Below, piece after piece: positions 46,555 to 54,838 of a stretch of 64,000 nucleotides of DNA (position 1 is its first letter; each line of letters opens with the position of its first letter). The notes below the pieces were generated by a model, which had not been told where the DNA came from, made no database searches, and saw only the letters and a list, made by a program, of their open reading frames with translations. The DNA is from Prostheceraeus crozeri (taxonomy: Eukaryota > Platyhelminthes > Polycladida > Euryleptidae). A program made the translations under genes and the position numbers. Location: assembly GCA_907163375.1 (NCBI GenBank), contig CAJQUW010006357.1, forward strand, positions 36,823 through 100,822, in the 5' to 3' direction.

Positions 46555-47952
46555 TTAACTCTTCATTCGGAAATGGAGTGTGATACTTGTCACAGCATCT
46601 TTATGAAAAGGAATCAACGCACCAGCATCGTCATAAATTGCAATATCAATTTGTGGGATGTAGTTTGATTTCAGCTTTGTATAATGCACTTTCTTGAAAG
46701 TATGCTCAGATAAAATACTGCAGCTTTTTGGCTGGTATGGTATCATTGCTAGCAATGGAGCTTCAACATCTCCCACACGTACATCTTCACCAATATTGGA
46801 ATATATCTGAAAATAGTTAATACGACGCGATAGCGACATGTCTGCGCTAGCTTTGGTTACAGTACCACTTTTAAAGATATTTTGATCAAAACCCAAAATG
46901 TCCATTAGAGTTTTATCCATAATTAGTTCAATACCTTTTCCACTTATAGTGAGAGACAAAGTACCTTCTTTTTCAGAAAATGAAATATGTTGCTCATTAA
47001 TCACTTCATTTAAATAATCTACAACCCATTTAACTGAAGTAATAATGCGAGGCATCAACACTCTTGTTTCATGTAAGATACCACCTAAAGGCTCTACACA
47101 CTTTCTGTATAAAGATACGCTCCATTCTGTATCAAATTGATTTGACCTTTCACATGCTAAATGTTGCATATCAAATTTTCTATGAACAGCTGCAGAATGA
47201 TGTCGTAAGAACTGATGAAAATCTTTTGAACAAACTAATACTAGATTATCATCGTTTAATTTACTTATTGCAATATGATTAGATGATTTGATATAAGTCA
47301 ATGTTGCCACTTGTTTACCATCAACTCGAAGGAGATAATTAAATTTCTTCAATAATGTTTCAGGAGTCATGTTTGTCTTTCTTGGCTTAATCACAATCTT
47401 CTTCACCAACGTCTTCTCATTTCTTGGAATAAGATCTACATAATAAGCTTCCTCTCGATATATTAACTGTTTATAACCACTTATGTGGTAATTAACGTTA
47501 TAATTATCATAGCTTGTTAAGGCGCTAGCGAGGTAACCTAAATCATTTCTTAAACTTGGACTTAAACCAACAATCCAATCTTTCTCAACTACATGATGTA
47601 CATAAGTATGATCATCATTGTGCGGAGTAAATTGGACAATATGTTTACACGCTTTATTCAGGAAATCATAAATAAACTTTTTACATGATAAGAGATCTTT
47701 CTTTGGCCACTGTGGAATGTATACTCGGCAGCCCTTTTCACATTGGTAAGCAGCTGTACGTCTCCTAATAATAGTCATCACCTCATGATCAAAAGTATAG
47801 ACACAGTTGCTATAAACAAGTTGAGTGACACCCACTTCCCAATTTCCATTTAGCTGTTGTGTATGATCAATGGGAGTAGAAAAGAGTGCGGCTCGATTAC
47901 TAGCAAATCTATTTGCGGCCGCATTGCAAAGCAAAATATGATAAAACGACAT
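46555..47952 (-). CDS. Polinton penton-like minor capsid protein (first paralogue), 465 aa
   Basis: The N-terminus has LFSTPIDHTQQLNGNWEVGV, the same kind of motif as in its neighbour (HLEGEWEVGVSSI). Both also share R.LMPR./MPRL-type blocks and a late L..ILGF/LFGF block. So the two genes arose by duplication. The frame is open from start to stop. It ends 9 bases before the next gene on the minus strand. Assignment to the penton-like class is by motif. Confidence 0.7.
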   Translation of the reverse strand: MSFYHILLCNAAANRFASNRAALFSTPIDHTQQLNGNWEVGVTQLVYSNCVYTFDHEVMTIIRRRTAAYQCEKGCRVYIPQWPKKDLLSCKKFIYDFLNKACKHIVQFTPHNDDHTYVHHVVEKDWIVGLSPSLRNDLGYLASALTSYDNYNVNYHISGYKQLIYREEAYYVDLIPRNEKTLVKKIVIKPRKTNMTPETLLKKFNYLLRVDGKQVATLTYIKSSNHIAISKLNDDNLVLVCSKDFHQFLRHHSAAVHRKFDMQHLACERSNQFDTEWSVSLYRKCVEPLGGILHETRVLMPRIITSVKWVVDYLNEVINEQHISFSEKEGTLSLTISGKGIELIMDKTLMDILGFDQNIFKSGTVTKASADMSLSRRINYFQIYSNIGEDVRVGDVEAPLLAMIPYQPKSCSILSEHTFKKVHYTKLKSNYIPQIDIAIYDDAGALIPFHKDAVTSITLHFRMKS

Positions 47953-47975
47953 TTTTATATTGCTGATCTGCGACT

Positions 47976-48344
47976 TTGCATAAAATCATGAAGACTTGGA
48001 TTTTGGACTCTCTACAATATATCAGAGTTGATCGTGATGGAAACGTACATTTCAAAAATTCTCATGGTCATACATCAAGAGGTATTACATTAACATGGCG
48101 ACAATTTGTCAACCTCAATGATATCATGAGGGATTTGGAATATTTTGAAACATTAAGATTCATCTCCTTGGGTGATCAAGTTTGGCTTCAACATTACAGA
48201 AATGAAATTCAAATCTGCCATTCTCATTCCGCAAACTGTTTCTCATTTCGCAAATACAATTGGGAGAAGTATAGAAGATACATACATCGCTCCATCATGA
48301 CATTTATTCGTCGTGAGTTCATCGCCCTACTATGCAAATCTTAA
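47976..48344 (+). CDS. PC4-like protein with two tandem half-domains, 122 aa
   Basis: The first half reads GNVHFKNSHGHTSRGITLTW followed by RQFVNLNDIMRDLEYF. This is the strand-strand-KGISL-helix pattern of the transcription coactivator PC4/p15 (GKVLIDIRE...GRKGISLNPEQW.QLK). The second half repeats a shorter form (NEIQICHS...FSFRKYNWEKYRRYIHRSI). PC4-fold proteins bind single-stranded DNA and assist transcription initiation. The ATG lies 23 bases beyond the oppositely oriented penton-like gene, so the two share a tiny divergent promoter. The fold assignment is inference from pattern. Confidence 0.5.
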   Translation: MHKIMKTWILDSLQYIRVDRDGNVHFKNSHGHTSRGITLTWRQFVNLNDIMRDLEYFETLRFISLGDQVWLQHYRNEIQICHSHSANCFSFRKYNWEKYRRYIHRSIMTFIRREFIALLCKS

Positions 48345-48366
48345 TCAGATATGACTACCACGCACC

Positions 48367-49017
48367 ATGAGTTGGAAATTAGATTCCCTACAACGTATTG
48401 AAACGGATCATGATCGAAACGTCTATTTCAAAGATTCAACTGGAAATGTGAGAAGAGAGTTTGCTTTATCTTATCGTCATTTTCAATCTCTACATCATAT
48501 CATGAAGGATTTGAAATACTTCTATATGAAAAGACATTCACGTATTGGAAATCGCATCTGGTTGCGCGTCAACAATCGGCGAATTCAACTCTATCATTCC
48601 AAACTTCATACTAACTTCACATTTCATCAAGGTAGTTGGGAAAAGTATAAAAGGAAGGTACATCGCTCAATTTACTCATTCTTTCATCATGAAGCGCCAT
48701 CGCTACACCATCGTCAACATTCTCCGTCGCTTCAGACTCTACACCAAAATCGATCTCACAACATTACACCAACAGCTTCCAAACAGCAAGTATTACCCGG
48801 GCCGACCTCAAATGTTAGTGGTGAAGATGAACAATTCACGGAATCTTCAACTCTTCCCAAATGGGACTGTACAGATTCTCGGCGCCCTTTCTCATTCATC
48901 GGCGCAGTCAATGCGCTTAGAGCTACAAAGACTACTACGTCGGATATGGGAGAGGGAGAGGTGTGTGATGTCGAATCTGACTGTGGACAATATGGTGATC
49001 TCTACTCAATTGAGTGA
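48367..49017 (+). CDS. Second PC4-like protein (paralogue), N-terminal 112 aa conserved
   Basis: It begins MSWKLDSLQRIETDHDRNVY and aligns along its first 110 residues with the 122-residue gene 23 bases upstream (WILDSLQYIRVDRDGNVHF). It includes both half-domains (REFALSYRHFQSLHHIMKDL and FTFHQGSWEKYKRKVHRSIY). Beyond about residue 112 the frame overlaps the TBP-like gene in another frame and becomes low-complexity. The conserved protein may therefore end early in life of the family, and the tail is doubtful. Confidence 0.5.
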   Translation: MSWKLDSLQRIETDHDRNVYFKDSTGNVRREFALSYRHFQSLHHIMKDLKYFYMKRHSRIGNRIWLRVNNRRIQLYHSKLHTNFTFHQGSWEKYKRKVHRSIYSFFHHEAPSLHHRQHSPSLQTLHQNRSHNITPTASKQQVLPGPTSNVSGEDEQFTESSTLPKWDCTDSRRPFSFIGAVNALRATKTTTSDMGEGEVCDVESDCGQYGDLYSIE

Positions 49018-49233
49018 AAGTGTATCATTTTTGAAGATTCGTACCAGCAGTTACAATTTGTGTTATGAACCCGAACTTTTCCTGCAGCTCTCATTAGTTG
49101 TTGGTTACCTGTGCATGTGGCAATCTTTCATAATAGTAAAGTGATCATTACTGGACTAAAATCTCATGTACAAGCAAATGTGATCCTAGACTATCTCATT
49201 GAGTATGTACGCACCCAGCGGATTGTAAAATAA
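48689..49233 (+). pseudogene. TATA-binding-protein-like gene in Polinton B
   Basis: The first lobe reads YTIVNILRRFRLYTKIDLTT, LHQQLPNSKYYPGR and LQLFPNGTVQILGALSHSSA. This follows TBP lobe 1 (NIVSTVNL...LDL..IA.R..NAEYNP.RF, then ALIFSSGKMVCTGAKS). The second lobe has LTVDNMVISTQLSESVSFLK, CYEPELF and KVIITGLKSHVQANVILDYL, matching TBP lobe 2 (IQNMVGSCD...SSYEPELF...GKVVLTGAK). Both lobes in the right order and spacing make the assignment strong. TBP recognises TATA boxes and nucleates transcription. It lies well inside the element, behind the PC4-like pair and before the protease. Length fits a bare TBP core of about 180 residues. Broken, about one break. Confidence 0.8.
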
Positions 49234-49259
49234 AAAACAATTTTTCCAACATGATGTTT

Positions 49260-49721
49260 TTATTTCAAATCATGATAGAACTTACAAATCATTTTTTCAT
49301 TAGAGGATGGATTACATGAAAAGTTTTGAATAACAGATACAAATCGAGATACATGTAAACATTTTAAGATGAAGTACAGTACAAAAGCACCACACGTTGA
49401 TGAAAGTGGATGTTGTAGTATGCGTTCATTTCGCTGATACTGACGCGTATGTTTTCTCAACCACTGCTGTGTTGGTATATTTGGAGGTTGAGCAAGAGAG
49501 TCAAATAATTCACCACGTCGGTCTTCTCCAATAAAGATCGCTTTCCAATACTCACCGCCTAAATTCTGCGAATGAGTGTTTAGCACAATAAAGATAGGAT
49601 AGTGATTTACTGCAGGTGGTAAGGTATCGAGTGAATAGACATTATCGAAAGCTTTCAACGTCGCTTCGTCTGCATTACGCTGCACTTTAGTCTTAATATC
49701 GTCAGCAGTCAACCAACTCAT
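49260..49721 (-). CDS. Adenain-like cysteine protease, 153 aa (Polinton B)
   Basis: The blocks NHYPIFIVLNTHSQNLGGEY, GELFDSLAQPPNIPTQQWL and LSSTCGAFVLYFILKCL follow the C5/C48-type capsid-maturation protease of adenoviruses and Polintons. The Cys in STCGAF is the expected nucleophile and FDS the expected acidic region. It is the last gene of the minus-strand virion cluster and overlaps the start of the capsid gene by one base. The frame is open. Confidence 0.8.
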   Translation of the reverse strand: MSWLTADDIKTKVQRNADEATLKAFDNVYSLDTLPPAVNHYPIFIVLNTHSQNLGGEYWKAIFIGEDRRGELFDSLAQPPNIPTQQWLRKHTRQYQRNERILQHPLSSTCGAFVLYFILKCLHVSRFVSVIQNFSCNPSSNEKMICKFYHDLK

Positions 49722-51001
49722 TAACGATTATACTGAAGAATCACGTCACGATACTTTGTAATTTCAATATTTGAATCGAAGACTGCATAAATTAATACAT
49801 TGATCGTCTCAGGTAGTGTTCTTTTGAACGTCAAATCCAAACGAATATTATGAGGCACGTTCGCTTGACGATAGGGGGCACTAATATCGCTGTCAGCAGT
49901 CAAATCAAATGCATAAATAGTATATCCACTCTTAAACTCTTTCATAGTCAGTCCGTTGGTGTCATCCGTATTGTAAAAGCCAAAGACATCCATAAAATCA
50001 ACATAACTGCGCATAAATTGATCCGCAGCAAAATCTGGTTTGTAGGGTGGACCAGGATGACTCACACCATTTACACGTAAAGCAATTTCACTTAACTGAT
50101 TGTGTTTAAAATTGAAAGGATTCTTCTTTATATTACCATTAAATGCATCATTTTCAACCATTGCCACCATGAGGAGCTTCGGTGCTTCCGATGGAAAGAG
50201 GCCATCTTTCATGAAACTCTTTTGATCTTTTGGAATTGTAAAGGTGAGAAGCTTTGTATGCTGAACGGGATAAATGGCATTTTTTTTGCGGTTAAGACCT
50301 TCAGCATGTCCTCTAATGACACTTGGATTCGGTACTACTCGACAAATGTAAAGTGCAATATCTTCCACATGAATTCTAAAATTGTCAGCTTTAGCAAATG
50401 CATTCAGCGCAAATTCAGGCTTATTCAATGTCAGCTTGAGTCGCATGCTGGTATTACAGAGTAAAAACTTTGACTGTCTAAAGAAGTCTAAATTCAGCGG
50501 ACCATATAGCTGACATACTCTACTATCTTTAATCATAGCAGATCGCTTTACAAAGCCACTGTTTGTTTCAACATCAAATTTTCCTGCTTCATCTCTGTAC
50601 CATCCCATGGCTTCCATATGACTTTTTTGTGCTGCTGGATGAAACTGTGATACATGATTGAAATATGATTTATAGGGATAATCGCTTTGACCACCTTCCA
50701 CCTGCTGCTCTCCAATCGTTAGAGAAACATCGCGAAGTAATGTAGTCAATGGTAAATTGTTCAGTCCAACTTTATGTGTATCGTCAATAGCAGTTCCATC
50801 TGCTTGCTGAATTCTAAACCTCAAATCAACCATCGCATAACTCAAATCTATGTAGTCATCACTACCACCAGGAATAACAAATTCAATGGGGCCAGCATTC
50901 TCAGCTGTTCGAGGATGATAATCTACAATACTTGAACTAAGAATATCTGTCTGTATGGCTTGTTGATCAAACAAACAAAAACCGGAAGTTTTACACTCCA
51001 T
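49721..51001 (-). CDS. Major capsid protein, double jelly-roll, 426 aa (Polinton B)
   Basis: The N-terminal part contains IEFVIPGGSDDYIDLSYAMV, a NLPLTTLLRDVSLTIGEQQV block, SDYPYKSYFNH and a later LYGPLNLDFFRQSKFLLCNT. These follow the Polinton/adintovirus major capsid pattern (G...YIDL, N.P...L...V, YPYK.Y, L.G.LH.D.F.Q...L.N). It forms the shell of the virion in related elements. The C-terminal half has PETINVLIYAVFDSNIEI. It lies directly upstream of the protease. The frame is open. Confidence 0.8.
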   Translation of the reverse strand: MECKTSGFCLFDQQAIQTDILSSSIVDYHPRTAENAGPIEFVIPGGSDDYIDLSYAMVDLRFRIQQADGTAIDDTHKVGLNNLPLTTLLRDVSLTIGEQQVEGGQSDYPYKSYFNHVSQFHPAAQKSHMEAMGWYRDEAGKFDVETNSGFVKRSAMIKDSRVCQLYGPLNLDFFRQSKFLLCNTSMRLKLTLNKPEFALNAFAKADNFRIHVEDIALYICRVVPNPSVIRGHAEGLNRKKNAIYPVQHTKLLTFTIPKDQKSFMKDGLFPSEAPKLLMVAMVENDAFNGNIKKNPFNFKHNQLSEIALRVNGVSHPGPPYKPDFAADQFMRSYVDFMDVFGFYNTDDTNGLTMKEFKSGYTIYAFDLTADSDISAPYRQANVPHNIRLDLTFKRTLPETINVLIYAVFDSNIEITKYRDVILQYNR

Positions 51002-51003
51002 GA

Positions 51004-51135
51004 TTAGAAGTTATAGCAGCGTCGTCGTTTAGCGCCTGATGAATGATTAGAGCCTCTGCGACGTTTGCGTGAATGCCTTTTGACTGAAGATCGCACCTTA
51101 CCAGCTCCGCGATGTTTCCTCCTTCCTTTTTTCAT
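51004..51135 (-). CDS. Protamine-like basic peptide, 43 aa (Polinton B)
   Basis: The frame reads MKKGRRKHRGAGKVRSSVKR and continues HSRKRRRGSNHSSGAKRRR, ending CYNF. About 20 of 43 residues are Arg, Lys or His, with no acidic residues. It lies 2 bases upstream of the major capsid gene and just downstream of the 100-residue virion-like gene. It resembles the adenovirus mu/pX core peptide in size, composition and neighbourhood, so a DNA-condensing role is a reasonable inference. Confidence 0.6.
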   Translation of the reverse strand: MKKGRRKHRGAGKVRSSVKRHSRKRRRGSNHSSGAKRRRCYNF

Positions 51136-51156
51136 TCGTTTAAGTGATTTCTTTCC

Positions 51157-51459
51157 TTAAGTAACATCAGCAAAGGTCTGCTTCAATGTTTCTAAACCGC
51201 GTTCCTTCCCACGATTCAACAAACTGCTCTTAAAACGTCTACCTCTGGAAAGATCACTAGCAACATCACCAGCAAAGCCAACGGCATTACTTAAAACATT
51301 TCGTTTTAAAGATCTACCGACATTGGATATGAGAGGTGCTACAACAGATTTCAGTGCACCAAGTATGCTACCTCCACGTTGGCGGCGAGCGCCGATGTAA
51401 ATTTGTCCTCCACCACTTACATAGGAGGGTCGTGAATAAAATGAGGCAGTTGGATTCAT
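51157..51459 (-). CDS. Small Gly/Arg-rich virion-like protein, 100 aa
   Basis: GGGQIYIGARRQRGGSILGA is followed by a helix (LKSVVAPLISNVGRSLKRNV) and AGDVASDLSRGRRFKSSLLNRG. This GG.IY.G..RQRG.G pattern is common immediately upstream of Polinton capsid genes. Candidate roles are cement or membrane-lytic protein, as for adenovirus pVI or pX. Confidence 0.6.
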   Translation of the reverse strand: MNPTASFYSRPSYVSGGGQIYIGARRQRGGSILGALKSVVAPLISNVGRSLKRNVLSNAVGFAGDVASDLSRGRRFKSSLLNRGKERGLETLKQTFADVT

Positions 51460-51500
51460 AGCTCAAACCCTAAACATTGTTAGTTACAACTTTGCATGAA

Positions 51501-52720
51501 TCACTGTCGATCACTTAGATGAAAGATGTCGGCACGACGCATCCAAGAGTTCATACTTGAAGGATAACCAGTCCATTTAACAAGACACCATTCTTCACCT
51601 TGCCGTTTTTTACATCGAATGATTTTCTCTACCAAATATGTTTCACTTTCAGTGACTACCTCAATCTCATCGCGGTAAAAGCTACCCTCAATTTCTTCAT
51701 TATCGCAATCTTTCAACTTGTAGGTGGTCGGAGAGTCTTTTTGATTAATTCTTGATACTGTAAATACCTCCTCTGTCCAATTCGGAAGGTACCCTTTAGC
51801 AAAAACACTTTTCACTTTTGAGATACGAACTTTATCACCAATTTTCACATCACTTTTCACATGAGTGCGTTTACGTTGGAATGATTCGCGCACTTTATCT
51901 ACATTGTCAGCATTTACATCTACTGGTCTGAGTCCAATAGAACGATGGATAGAGTGATTGTAGGCATGGAGTGTATCTTGTAGAACCTTTGTCCAATTTT
52001 GTGTCAAGTTGGCAGTAAAATATCGCCACAAGCGATTTTTAATGTGCGATTAAAACGTTCAACGAGTGCAGCTTTATAAGCACTCTTTACGCTAAACAAC
52101 TCAATGTCATGCCTCTCAAATAATCTTCTCACATGCTGATTTTCAAACTCTTTTCCTTGATCACTCTGAATTCTTTTTGGAATCCGACCTTCTCGAAAAA
52201 TTGTTTGGAATGCTTTTGCTACTCCTTTCCCTTCTTTAGTTTTTAAAGGTTGAGCCCACGCATAACGCGAGAAAATATCAATGACGGTTAAAATAAAATT
52301 ATTGCCCGAGTTATGTTTTGAAATGGAGGCGACATCACACAAATATGCTTGCCACTGTTCATCGATGTCATGAACAATATAATGGCGGGTGCGGTACTTC
52401 TTTTTCGCTTGTTTGTGGAGTGTATAGGTAGCCTGACCCTTTAACCATCGTTTCACTTGTGATTGTGGAAGACCACTCGCTTTTGATAATTTCTTGATAG
52501 ATGCAAATCCTGCCGGATGTTTTACATCATAATAGATTGACTTCAAACGCTCAGTCGATGACGACTGACTCTTTTTCCTCCTTCTCATCTTTTTGCTTTC
52601 TTGCCTTTCTACATTTACAACAACTGCAGCATTTAGCTTTAGCGGTTTTGCGATCGTGTTCACATTGCTTAGGGGTTTCATTGTGAGAGCTAGCGCAGCA
52701 AGTGCAAGTGACAACGACAT
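51501..52720 (-). pseudogene. Retroviral-type integrase with C-terminal chromodomain, Polinton B
   Basis: The N-terminal region has IYYDVKHPAGFASIKKLSKA and YTLHKQAKK, as in other Polinton integrases. The catalytic core shows AYLCDVASIS (Asp), TVIDIFSRYAWAQPLK, QSDQGKEFENQH (Asp) and AALVERFNRTLK (Glu, 33 residues later). An SH3-like segment (KIGDKVRISKVKSVFAKGYL) and then a chromodomain (YLVEKIIRCKKRQGEEW..VKWTGYP) close the protein. The chromodomain may steer insertion to marked chromatin. About one break. The first 50 codons are shared with another frame and are doubtful. Confidence 0.9.
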
Positions 52721-52766
52721 TCACCTCTGGTGGCTCATTACATGGTAAGCAACACATCTGCTTCAT
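52551..52766 (-). CDS. Cys-rich small frame upstream of the integrase, 71 aa
   Basis: It starts MKQMCCLPCNEPPEVN and continues CTCCASSHNETPKQCEHD and KAKCCSCCKCRKARK, then an acidic end. It has fourteen Cys in the first 52 residues in pairs typical of metal-binding proteins. It starts directly after the preceding gene and overlaps the doubtful first codons of the integrase in another frame. The pattern looks coding but could be a fragment of a zinc-binding leader. Confidence 0.4.
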   Translation of the reverse strand: MKQMCCLPCNEPPEVNVVVTCTCCASSHNETPKQCEHDRKTAKAKCCSCCKCRKARKQKDEKEEKESVVID

Positions 52767-52767
52767 A

Positions 52768-53460
52768 TTAATAGTCTGAGAACATGTATTTCTTGGGAGG
52801 AGCTGTTTTACGTTTTCCTTTTACTAGTTTTAGTGGTGGTGTAGATCTACGTCGAGTTCTTCCTCTTATTTGCTTAGTGAGTGTGGGAGGGGATGTAGCA
52901 GGTGACGTCTTAAACCAATTTGTTGGCGTTTTCATCGTCTGAAGCATTGGAGCAGTAGCCACTGTTGAATCAAGTTCTTTCAATGTCTCATTATTCAAAG
53001 CAAATTTTGGCACATTATGCTTTTTCAATAGTTTAAGAAAGTATGACCAACCAGGTGGAACATAGCCCTGACGGCGCTTTCTACGTGTCGCATACTGAAT
53101 CAAGTCTTCATAACGTGAAGCATCAATCACTTTGTTTTCATCTGTAATGATTTCTCCTCTATCATTTACATTGAGATGGGGCTCAATACTGTTGAAAAGA
53201 GATATGGCATGTGCGCGAGATGCGAAAGGTGTAGCAGTCGATACAGAGTCACGCATCTTATTCTTCACGTTTTTCAATTGCTCAACAGTTTCCGATTGTA
53301 ATAATACAGCACGATGTGGATCTTTGATGTGAACATTTTGCTGATAATCTATTTCTTTCCTATACATTTGATTTGCAAGAGGTTGCTTTACTTGCTGCAT
53401 GGCAGTCAATTGTACATATTCATCCTGAGGAATAACAATCATGCGAGAATAAGAACTCAT
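52768..53460 (-). CDS. Polinton conserved protein, 230 aa, unknown
   Basis: The first part is Gln-rich and helical. The central block YEDLIQYATRRKRRQGYVPP with GWSYFLKLLKKHNVPKFAL is a pattern I associate with Polinton virion-cluster proteins of unknown role. The C-terminus is basic and Pro-rich (RGRTRRRSTPPLKLV). It overlaps the ATPase end by 4 bases (stop-start overlap type), so the two may be co-expressed. Confidence 0.55.
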   Translation of the reverse strand: MSSYSRMIVIPQDEYVQLTAMQQVKQPLANQMYRKEIDYQQNVHIKDPHRAVLLQSETVEQLKNVKNKMRDSVSTATPFASRAHAISLFNSIEPHLNVNDRGEIITDENKVIDASRYEDLIQYATRRKRRQGYVPPGWSYFLKLLKKHNVPKFALNNETLKELDSTVATAPMLQTMKTPTNWFKTSPATSPPTLTKQIRGRTRRRSTPPLKLVKGKRKTAPPKKYMFSDY

Positions 53461-54122
53461 AGTTTGTAGATAATCATGGGAGTTTTCAAAATATCACTTC
53501 GAAATCTAAATTCTTCCGGACACTCCTGCGTAAAGTCAATGAATAAGTAACCGTATGGTTTTTCAGTAGCTGCTTGAAAAATTTCAATTAAGGCTTTTGA
53601 TCCTCTGGGTGCAACTTGTCGCGCTAAAATTTCAAATTGACTTTTATCTCGCGGATTCTTGAAAATAGCATAATAGTGTGTATTCAGGTTTCGTGTACGA
53701 GCTTCTTTTCCATCAGGAAACAAATTTTGTGTGATATAGATGATAAAGCACCTTTTATGATGTGCTGCGCGAGTGAACATATCTGTAACATCTTTTGAAT
53801 TCTTACTTTCTTTTAATAAATCATCCAATACAACAACATCATTAGACTGAAGTATATCCACTGGAATAATTCCTTCATGTCGAATAAAGTTGCGACTTTG
53901 CAATTCCTGAAACAGCGACGGTTGATAAATACCATAACACCAAATCACTCGATTGATAGGTTCCTTAAACAACTCCCTTCTTTTATCCAATAAATTCAGC
54001 TTGAAAACAGTTTTACCTGCATGAGATGGACCTGATACAGTCAGAACTTTATCGCATTGAAGTCTGAAATCCATTTTAATACTTCGAGATTCAACATTTG
54101 CATAATTAACGCTTAGAGCCAA
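53457..54122 (-). CDS. Packaging ATPase (A32/FtsK-HerA type), 221 aa (Polinton B)
   Basis: Walker A is SGPSHAGKT (about residues 30-38), Walker B is DVVVLDDLL (about residues 93-101), and the polar sensor lies in IIYITQN. These identify the P-loop ATPase that packages the genome in Polintons, adintoviruses and poxvirus A32-like systems. It overlaps the preceding basic gene by 17 bases and the next gene by 4. The frame is open. Confidence 0.85.
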   Translation of the reverse strand: MALSVNYANVESRSIKMDFRLQCDKVLTVSGPSHAGKTVFKLNLLDKRRELFKEPINRVIWCYGIYQPSLFQELQSRNFIRHEGIIPVDILQSNDVVVLDDLLKESKNSKDVTDMFTRAAHHKRCFIIYITQNLFPDGKEARTRNLNTHYYAIFKNPRDKSQFEILARQVAPRGSKALIEIFQAATEKPYGYLFIDFTQECPEEFRFRSDILKTPMIIYKL

Positions 54123-54462
54123 AGATATTACCCAATAGGTTACCCACGACAGGAGCTAACATTGGAAGTATTGCTGAAAGGAAACCACCCTTTTGTGTTA
54201 GAGTTTTCCTCTTTCTTTGAAGGGTGACTTTAGGATTGGAGATGAAACGCAATTTTGTGGCATATCGCTTAAGTAACTTTCGTTGTTTTGGTGCTAATTT
54301 CTTCGTCCTCAACTTCCTCACATGAGAAATAATTTCACGAATGAATCTATCGTTAGCATGTCGTATAGCATTGTATCGCTGATTTGCTTTCATTCGTCGG
54401 AGAGCTTGAATGGCTGAAGAAAACTTTTGACTTTTACGTTTCGTCATTTTACGTTTCGCCAT
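54106..54462 (-). CDS. Basic protein with C-terminal amphipathic helix, 118 aa
   Basis: A long Lys/Arg-rich helical part (MAKRKMTKRKSQKF..., RKLRTKKLAPKQRKLLKRYA) is followed by QKGGFLSAILPMLAPVVGNL and LGNIFGSKR. The KGGFL-type hydrophobic end is a hallmark of a Polinton/adintovirus minor virion protein compared with adenovirus pX. It probably binds DNA and membranes. It lies immediately upstream of the ATPase. Confidence 0.6.
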   Translation of the reverse strand: MAKRKMTKRKSQKFSSAIQALRRMKANQRYNAIRHANDRFIREIISHVRKLRTKKLAPKQRKLLKRYATKLRFISNPKVTLQRKRKTLTQKGGFLSAILPMLAPVVGNLLGNIFGSKR

Positions 54463-54513
54463 TTTCCGTGTTAGTCTTTGCTAAAACCTATCTTTACCAC
54501 ATTTGCATAGATA

Positions 54514-54831
54514 CTAACTATTGCGGAATAAGTGACACTCGAAATGAGCAATATCACAGTGGTTACATTTGCAAAGTTGAATGCAATTACGTATGAAACA
54601 GCGTTGACAAAAAGCATGCTTACATCTCTTGAAGATGCGCTTTTCATTTCCATCCTTTCGCTTACATACATCGCAACACATAGTTTCACCGTTACTGACG
54701 TCTATAGCAAGTCTTTTTGAAGATATGAATTTGCTAGCCTTTTCTAAATAATAGACGCATGTACAGAGGAATATACTTCGAGAGTGAGCAGACATAGCTC
54801 GAAAACCAGTTGTGCTACAATCAAGTACCAC
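54514..54831 (-). CDS. RING-like zinc-finger protein, 105 aa
   Basis: The C-terminal half has CCDVCKRKDGNEKRIFKRCK, then HAFCQRCFIRNCIQLCKCNH and CDIAHFEC. The C..C...C.H..C..C...C.C..C spacing is that of a RING or similar cross-brace finger. A ubiquitin-ligase role against host factors is possible but unproven. It lies between the POLB N-domain paralogue and the basic virion gene. Confidence 0.55.
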   Translation of the reverse strand: MVLDCSTTGFRAMSAHSRSIFLCTCVYYLEKASKFISSKRLAIDVSNGETMCCDVCKRKDGNEKRIFKRCKHAFCQRCFIRNCIQLCKCNHCDIAHFECHLFRNS

Positions 54832-54838
54832 TGCATTT

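Noticed and set aside
48689-49233. The TBP-like gene as a host TBP gene or processed copy
   Set aside because: It lies inside the bounds of Polinton B, packed between Polinton genes with no flanking host sequence, and its sequence is far from a canonical TBP.
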